This document shows positions 5,185 through 9,058 of a DNA stretch of 9,058 nucleotides, one piece after another. The DNA comes from an uncultured Oscillospiraceae bacterium (GTDB taxonomy: Bacteria; Bacillota; Clostridia; Oscillospirales; Oscillospiraceae). The position numbers and the translations under genes were made by a program. Location of the stretch: the NCBI GenBank assembly GCA_934589665.1, contig CAKTOJ010000069.1:1-9058 (forward strand), in the 5' to 3' direction. The notes beneath the pieces were generated by a model. The model saw nothing but the letters and a program-made list of their open reading frames with translations, was not told the DNA's origin and ran no database searches. Within the stretch, counting starts at the first letter, position 1. The number at the start of each line of letters is the position of its first letter.

Positions 5185-6777
5185 ATGCTTGATTATCTGA
5201 TCCGGGGGGCGCAGGTGCTTGACGGCACGGGTGCTCCCGCGTTTTCTGCCGATGTCGGCATAGAGGGCGGAATGATCGCCGCCGTCGGACATCTGGATGG
5301 GGCGCGTGCCGCGCATACGCTCGAGGCGGCTGACCGCACGCTGACGCCCGGCTTTTTTGATATCCACCGTCATACCGATGCGGCGCTTTTCCGCCCGCAC
5401 TTCGGCGAGGCGGAGCTTGCGCAGGGACTGACCACGCTCGTCGGCGGCAACTGCGGATTGTCGCTCGCACCGCTGTTCGGCGTTCACGCGCCGGAGGTGC
5501 GCGACTACCTTGCGCCTATTGTCGGTGCATTCGGGAATGAGCTGTGCTTTCCCTCGCTTGCGGATTATTTTGCTGCGGCGGAGTGCACGCCGCAGCTGGT
5601 GAACAATGCCATGCTTATCGGCATGGGGACGCTGCGCGCCCTCACAGCGGGCTTTGACGATGTGCCGCTGTCGGACGAACAGTACCGGCGGCTCCACAGA
5701 CTTTTGGAGTGCGCGCTTGCCGACGGCGCGGCGGGCGTGTCGCTCGGCCTTGGCTATGCACCGGAGTGCTTTTATACCACCGACGGCCTGATCCGCGCGC
5801 TTGCGCCGCTGCGCGGCGGAAGCATTCCCGTTATCGTTCATATGCGCCAGGAGGGAGACGGCGTGGTGGATGCGCTGCGCGAGATGTTGGCGGTTGCGCG
5901 TGCTCTGCGCTGCCCGGTGGAGATCTCGCATCTCAAGGGAATTGGCCGCAGCAATTGGGGGCATGCTGTGCCGGAAATGCTGCAGCTTATTGCACGGGCC
6001 CGCGAGGATGGCCTTGACGTCACGTGCGACGTCTACCCCTATTCTGCCGGCTCGACGCAGCTGATCCATGTTCTGCCGCCGGAGTTCCAAAAGGGCGGCC
6101 TTGATGCGCTGACCGCCGCGCTGCGTGACGGCTCGGTCCGCGCCGCCATGCGGGAGCGCATGGAAACGGGCAGCGATTTTGAAAACATCACGCACCTTGT
6201 TGGCTTTGAAAATGTCGTGCCGATCTCGCTCCATACGGACGAGTACCGGGCGTTCGAGGGAAAGAGCCTTGCGGAGATTGCCGGGATGCTGGGAAAGGAC
6301 CCCTTCGACGCGCTGTTCGACCTTCTCGCTGCTGAACATTGCGAGGCCGGCATGATCGACTTTATCGCCGCTGAGGAGGACATCGAGGCGATTTTGTGCG
6401 CGCCGTTCTCTGTACCGATCTCCGACGCGACCTATCCGGTCGAGGGCCTGTGCCACCCGCGTGTATACGGCAGTGCGGCACGCTTCCTCTCCCGTTATGT
6501 CCGTGAGCGGAAGCTGCTCACCCTGCCGCAGGCTGTGCACAAGCTCACGATGCAGTCCGCCGACCGGCTGGGACTTCGCCGGAAGGGCCGTATTGCCGTC
6601 GGCGCGGACGCGGATCTGTGTTTGTTTTCTCTGGAGAATATCCGTGAGAATGGAACCTACACCGCGCCCCGGCGGCTTGCGAAGGGAATGGACGCGGTAT
6701 TTGTCGGCGGCGTTCCCTCGCTGATCGGCGGAGAATTTACCGGAGAAATGTGCGGCGCGATGCTGCGCAGAGCATGA
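5185..6777 (+). CDS. D-aminoacylase-type amidohydrolase (N-acyl-D-amino-acid deacylase)
   Basis: A 530-residue cytosolic amidohydrolase, a typical D-aminoacylase length. An N-terminal beta-sandwich strand set (LIRGAQVLDGTG) leads into the TIM barrel. Metal and catalytic positions of D-aminoacylases are all present: HRHTD (61-65, the HxH motif), Cys90 in GGNCGLSLAP, His219 in IVHMR, His249 in EISHLK, and Asp414 in ISDATY. CDVYPYSAGSTQL (281-293) and CHPRVYGSAARFLSRYVRE (423-441) are family signatures, and GRIAVGADADL (468-478) is the standard C-terminal amidohydrolase end. It hydrolyses N-acyl-D-amino acids to D-amino acid and carboxylate using zinc; substrate preference (D-Glu, D-Asp or neutral) is not readable here. 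The ATG at 5185 follows GAGGTG (5173-5178); an in-frame GTG at 5176 is less likely. It is a single-gene unit with its own promoter and terminator. Confidence 0.92.
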   Translation: MLDYLIRGAQVLDGTGAPAFSADVGIEGGMIAAVGHLDGARAAHTLEAADRTLTPGFFDIHRHTDAALFRPHFGEAELAQGLTTLVGGNCGLSLAPLFGVHAPEVRDYLAPIVGAFGNELCFPSLADYFAAAECTPQLVNNAMLIGMGTLRALTAGFDDVPLSDEQYRRLHRLLECALADGAAGVSLGLGYAPECFYTTDGLIRALAPLRGGSIPVIVHMRQEGDGVVDALREMLAVARALRCPVEISHLKGIGRSNWGHAVPEMLQLIARAREDGLDVTCDVYPYSAGSTQLIHVLPPEFQKGGLDALTAALRDGSVRAAMRERMETGSDFENITHLVGFENVVPISLHTDEYRAFEGKSLAEIAGMLGKDPFDALFDLLAAEHCEAGMIDFIAAEEDIEAILCAPFSVPISDATYPVEGLCHPRVYGSAARFLSRYVRERKLLTLPQAVHKLTMQSADRLGLRRKGRIAVGADADLCLFSLENIRENGTYTAPRRLAKGMDAVFVGGVPSLIGGEFTGEMCGAMLRRA

Positions 6778-6820
6778 AAAAAGGACGCCTCTTTTCAAGA
6801 GACGTCCTTTTCCTTATTTT
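6777..6820. terminator. Bidirectional terminator between the deacylase gene and znuB
   Basis: AAAAGGACG-C-CTCTT (6779-6793) pairs with AAGAG-A-CGTCCTTTT (6797-6811) around a 3-nt loop and one C-A mismatch. A and T runs on both flanks let it serve the plus-strand deacylase gene and the minus-strand znu operon. Confidence 0.88.
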
Positions 6821-7620
6821 TTACCGAGCAGGCAGCAGAGCAGGAATACAGCCAGATTGCACAGCACTACGCTTGCACCCACCGGGGTGGAAACGAGGTA
6901 CGAGGCGATCAGACCCGCGCAGAAGCACACGACGCTCAGCACGCCCGCGCATATGACCACCGCGCGGAAGCTTTTGAAAATGCGCATGGCAGAGAGTGCA
7001 GGGAAGATGATAAGGCTGGAGATGAGCATGGCACCCATCATGCGCATGCCGAGCACGACTGTCAGCGCCGTGAGCAGGGCGAGGAGGGAATTGTAGGCGC
7101 TGACCTTTACGCCGGTCGCGCGGGAAAAGCCTTCGTCAAAGGTGATGGCAAAAAGCCGGTGGTAGAAAAGAACAAACAATGAGAGTACGGCGGCGGCCAG
7201 TGTTACGGACAGCGCCACATCGCTGCGTGACATGGCGAGGATGCTGCCGAACATATAGCTGTCCACATCCGTGGTCATGCCGGTGGTAAGGCTCGTCACC
7301 ACGATACCGGCGGCAAGCGCTGAGGCCGAGAGCACGGCAATGGCCGCATCTGCGCTGATGCGGCTTTTCTCGGCGATGCGCAGAAGGAGAAACGCCGACG
7401 CGACCACGACCGGAACGGAGAAGGCCAGCGGCGCGAAGCCGCAGGCGACTGCTATTGCCAGAGCGCCGAAGCTCACATGCGAGAGACCGTCGCCGATCAT
7501 GGAATAGCGCTTGAGTACCAGCGGCACGCCGAGCAGCGCCGCGCAGAGCGAGACAAGGATGCCCACGGCGAATGCCCGCAGGATAAAGGGATAGGTGAAC
7601 ATTTCAAGCAGCAGACTCAT
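6814..7620 (-). CDS. znuB: Zinc ABC transporter permease (ZnuB-type)
   Basis: A 268-residue polytopic inner-membrane protein of the ABC-3 (Mn/Zn/Fe) permease family at normal length. The family coupling and signature region LVLKRYSMIGDGLSHVSFGA is at 34-53. Conserved TFDEGFSRATGVKV (160-173) and GMRMMGAMLISSLIIFPAL (191-209) follow. Seven to eight hydrophobic segments are visible (about 16-35, 47-81, 92-112, 136-153, 176-192, 196-211, 220-243, 247-265). It forms the membrane channel that receives zinc from ZnuA and is powered by ZnuC. The ATG overlaps the znuC stop (ATGA, 7620-7617), showing translational coupling. It is the last gene of the operon; no zur-like regulator follows before the terminator. 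Zinc rather than manganese is inferred from the His-rich binding protein encoded in the same operon. Confidence 0.93.
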   Translation of the reverse strand: MSLLLEMFTYPFILRAFAVGILVSLCAALLGVPLVLKRYSMIGDGLSHVSFGALAIAVACGFAPLAFSVPVVVASAFLLLRIAEKSRISADAAIAVLSASALAAGIVVTSLTTGMTTDVDSYMFGSILAMSRSDVALSVTLAAAVLSLFVLFYHRLFAITFDEGFSRATGVKVSAYNSLLALLTALTVVLGMRMMGAMLISSLIIFPALSAMRIFKSFRAVVICAGVLSVVCFCAGLIASYLVSTPVGASVVLCNLAVFLLCCLLGKK

Positions 7621-8324
7621 ACCGCACCTCCGAATCGTTTACCGGCAGGAGAGGCGAGATATTCCGCCACCGTGCCGAAAAACCAGCCGTCACGGCCAAT
7701 ATGCAATATTGTGCGCGCCTCGCGCAGGGCATTGGGCATATCGTGCGTGACCATTACGACCGCCATGCCCTCCTTTTGATTGAGATAGCGCAGGGTTTTG
7801 TAAAGGTCCTGCGAGGCGGCGGGATCAAGTCCGGTGACCGGCTCGTCAAGAATGAGCAGACGGTCGGCTGCGCACAGGGCGCGCGCGAGCAGCACGCGCT
7901 GCTGCTGCCCGCCGGAGAGTTCACGGTAGCAGCGGTTTTGCAGCTCCAGCACGCCGAGCTTTCCCATGTTCATCAGTGCTGCACTCTTCTCTGCGGCGGA
8001 ATAGAAGAAGTGCAGCCCGCGCTTGTTGGCAAAGCCGGAGAGAACGACCTCGTTCACCGTCGCGGGAAAGCCGCGCTGCGCGCTTGTCTGCTGGGGCAGA
8101 TACCCGATCGCGCCCGCGCGCTGCGCGGGGCAGTCGATCGTGCCGGAAAGGGGAGAAAGAAGGCCGAGCAGGCTCTTCATCAGCGTGGACTTGCCGCTGC
8201 CGTTCTCACCCACCACGCACAGGTAGTCCCCCGCGCGGACGGTGAACGTCAGATCTCGGAGCAGAGCGCGGTGCTCATAGCCGAGGCTTGCGCCGCGGCA
8301 CGCGAGCAGGATGCTTTCGTCCAT
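7617..8324 (-). CDS. znuC: Zinc ABC transporter ATP-binding protein (ZnuC-type)
   Basis: A 235-residue ABC ATPase at the cytoplasmic face. All motifs are present: an aromatic Tyr before Walker A (GYEHR, 15-19), Walker A GENGSGKST (39-47), Q-loop YLPQQT (75-80), signature LSGGQQQR (136-143), Walker B RLLILDEP (155-162), D-loop GLDPAA (165-170) and H-loop VTHD (192-195). The order and length fit metal-family (ZnuC/MntB-like) ATPases. The ATG shares one base with the znuA stop (TAATG at 8326-8322), and its own stop overlaps znuB by 4 bp, so the three genes are translationally coupled. It energises zinc import through ZnuB. Confidence 0.95.
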   Translation of the reverse strand: MDESILLACRGASLGYEHRALLRDLTFTVRAGDYLCVVGENGSGKSTLMKSLLGLLSPLSGTIDCPAQRAGAIGYLPQQTSAQRGFPATVNEVVLSGFANKRGLHFFYSAAEKSAALMNMGKLGVLELQNRCYRELSGGQQQRVLLARALCAADRLLILDEPVTGLDPAASQDLYKTLRYLNQKEGMAVVMVTHDMPNALREARTILHIGRDGWFFGTVAEYLASPAGKRFGGAV

Positions 8325-9058
8325 TACAGCAGGCCCCCTTTCAGTGCTTCATAGTTTCGTTCCATCAGTGTGAGATAGGTCTCGCCCGCGTCAAAATCCG
8401 CGCGGGAAATGGTCTGCATCGACCAGAGCCGTTCGATCCGCGCGCCGGTGCATTCACTCACTGCTTCGGCGATCTTTTGGCTGTTGAGATCGACAGTATA
8501 GATGACCGGGATTTGCTCTTCATTGACCTTGTCGATAAGGTATTTGAGCGTGGCGAGACTCGGCTCCGTGTCGCTTGAGCAGCCGTGGAACGCCGCGCGG
8601 TAATTCAGGCTGTATTCCTCACAGAAGTACAGAAACGGAAAGCGGTCGGCAAAGACCAGCAGATCGCGCTCGGCGTTCTCGCGCAGCGTGCGGAAGTCTG
8701 CATCCAGCGCGGAAAGCTGCGCGCAGTAGTCCTCGCAGTTGGCGCGGTAGAAATCCGCGTTTTCCGCATCTGCCGCGCACAGCGCGTCGGCAACGGCGCG
8801 GCAGAGCACAACGGCGTTGGCCGGCGAGGTCCAGATATGCTCGTCGTACTCGATCTCGTCGCTCTCGGCGTGATCGTGCTCATCATGCCCACTATGGTCA
8901 TGCTCTTCCGCGCCCTGCATGCCCTCGGAAAATTCCTCCTCACGGGTGCTGACGAGATCCATCATGCGCAGTACGCTGCCGATATCCTCCCCGACGGAAG
9001 CGAGCATGTCGTCGACCCAGATCTCGCCCTCGCCGCCATTGTAGATGAACACATCGGC
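8324..9058 (-). CDS. znuA: Zinc ABC transporter substrate-binding protein (ZnuA-type), 5' end beyond window
   Basis: Partial: the last 244 residues; the reading frame is open to the window edge (ADVFIYNGGEGEIWVDD at the edge is internal family sequence, so the true start and signal peptide are outside). It is a cluster A-I (cluster 9) extracytoplasmic metal-binding lipoprotein. A His/Asp-rich flexible loop lies at about 8908-8855 (EEHDHSGHDEHDH, five His), a zinc-family trait. It is followed by the conserved DEHIWTSP (around 8845-8822), whose His is a metal ligand in relatives. FHGCSSDTEPSLATL and IPVIYTVDLNSQKIAEAV correspond to the third and fourth conserved regions. Near the C-terminus LWSMQTISRADFDAGETYL takes the place where many clostridial relatives read H-S-C-H-N-x-S (recollection, not an alignment). 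Its stop overlaps znuC by one base. Confidence 0.93.
   Translation of the reverse strand, partial: ADVFIYNGGEGEIWVDDMLASVGEDIGSVLRMMDLVSTREEEFSEGMQGAEEHDHSGHDEHDHAESDEIEYDEHIWTSPANAVVLCRAVADALCAADAENADFYRANCEDYCAQLSALDADFRTLRENAERDLLVFADRFPFLYFCEEYSLNYRAAFHGCSSDTEPSLATLKYLIDKVNEEQIPVIYTVDLNSQKIAEAVSECTGARIERLWSMQTISRADFDAGETYLTLMERNYEALKGGLL

Noticed and set aside
4933..6798. A 621-codon open frame on the minus strand
   Set aside because: It lies wholly over the deacylase gene and the end of the desulfidase gene, both strongly recognisable on the plus strand. It is an antisense frame kept open by high GC, with no family resemblance and a low-complexity Arg/His-rich translation.

Overview
The window looks like a chromosomal segment of a GC-rich anaerobic Firmicute, most likely a Clostridia / Oscillospiraceae-type gut bacterium. 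The reasons are the mixture of gene families (sodium-pump decarboxylase beta subunit, Fe-S L-cysteine desulfidase, LrgAB, a TM plus zinc-ribbon protein), strong AGGAGG-type ribosome binding sites, sigma-A promoters with TTGACA and TATNNT boxes, and compact intrinsic terminators. No rRNA, tRNA, phage, insertion-sequence or CRISPR signal is present, and no gene is clearly broken.

Layout. The left end (1-83, minus) is the N-terminus of a Na+-translocating decarboxylase beta-subunit (OadB/GcdB/MmdB-like) gene. A near-consensus promoter (284-312), a yybP-ykoY type Mn2+ riboswitch (about 181-278) and an intrinsic terminator (144-192) lie upstream of it on the same strand. The terminator shares a strand with riboswitch helix P1. 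Divergently, 411-833 encodes a small membrane protein with a zinc ribbon and a TTG start. Next comes lrgA-lrgB (1025-2073, plus; murein-hydrolase exporter / pyruvate facilitator family) with its own consensus promoter and a perfect bidirectional terminator shared with the convergent folD (2157-3002, minus). folD and the 5-formyl-THF cyclo-ligase gene (3202-3774, plus) are divergent one-carbon folate genes. The cyclo-ligase gene is followed 28 bp later by a UPF0597/CyuA-type L-cysteine desulfidase gene (3803-5086), so the two form a probable operon. A separate promoter then drives a D-aminoacylase-type N-acyl-D-amino-acid deacylase gene (5185-6777). A bidirectional terminator separates it from the tightly coupled, minus-strand znuA-znuC-znuB zinc ABC transporter operon (9058 down to 6814). 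znuA is cut by the right edge of the window.

Points that deserve attention. (1) A manganese riboswitch sits directly in front of a decarboxylase sodium-pump subunit, rather than a known Mn exporter gene. (2) The FolD lacks both residues most associated with cyclohydrolase activity: the Lys of YxxxK is Ala52 and the Gln of the VQLPLP segment is Phe96. It may therefore be a dehydrogenase only. The remaining genes are recognisable metabolic and transport functions. Three of them (OAD-type pump, LrgAB, cysteine desulfidase) could all touch pyruvate, but that link is inference.
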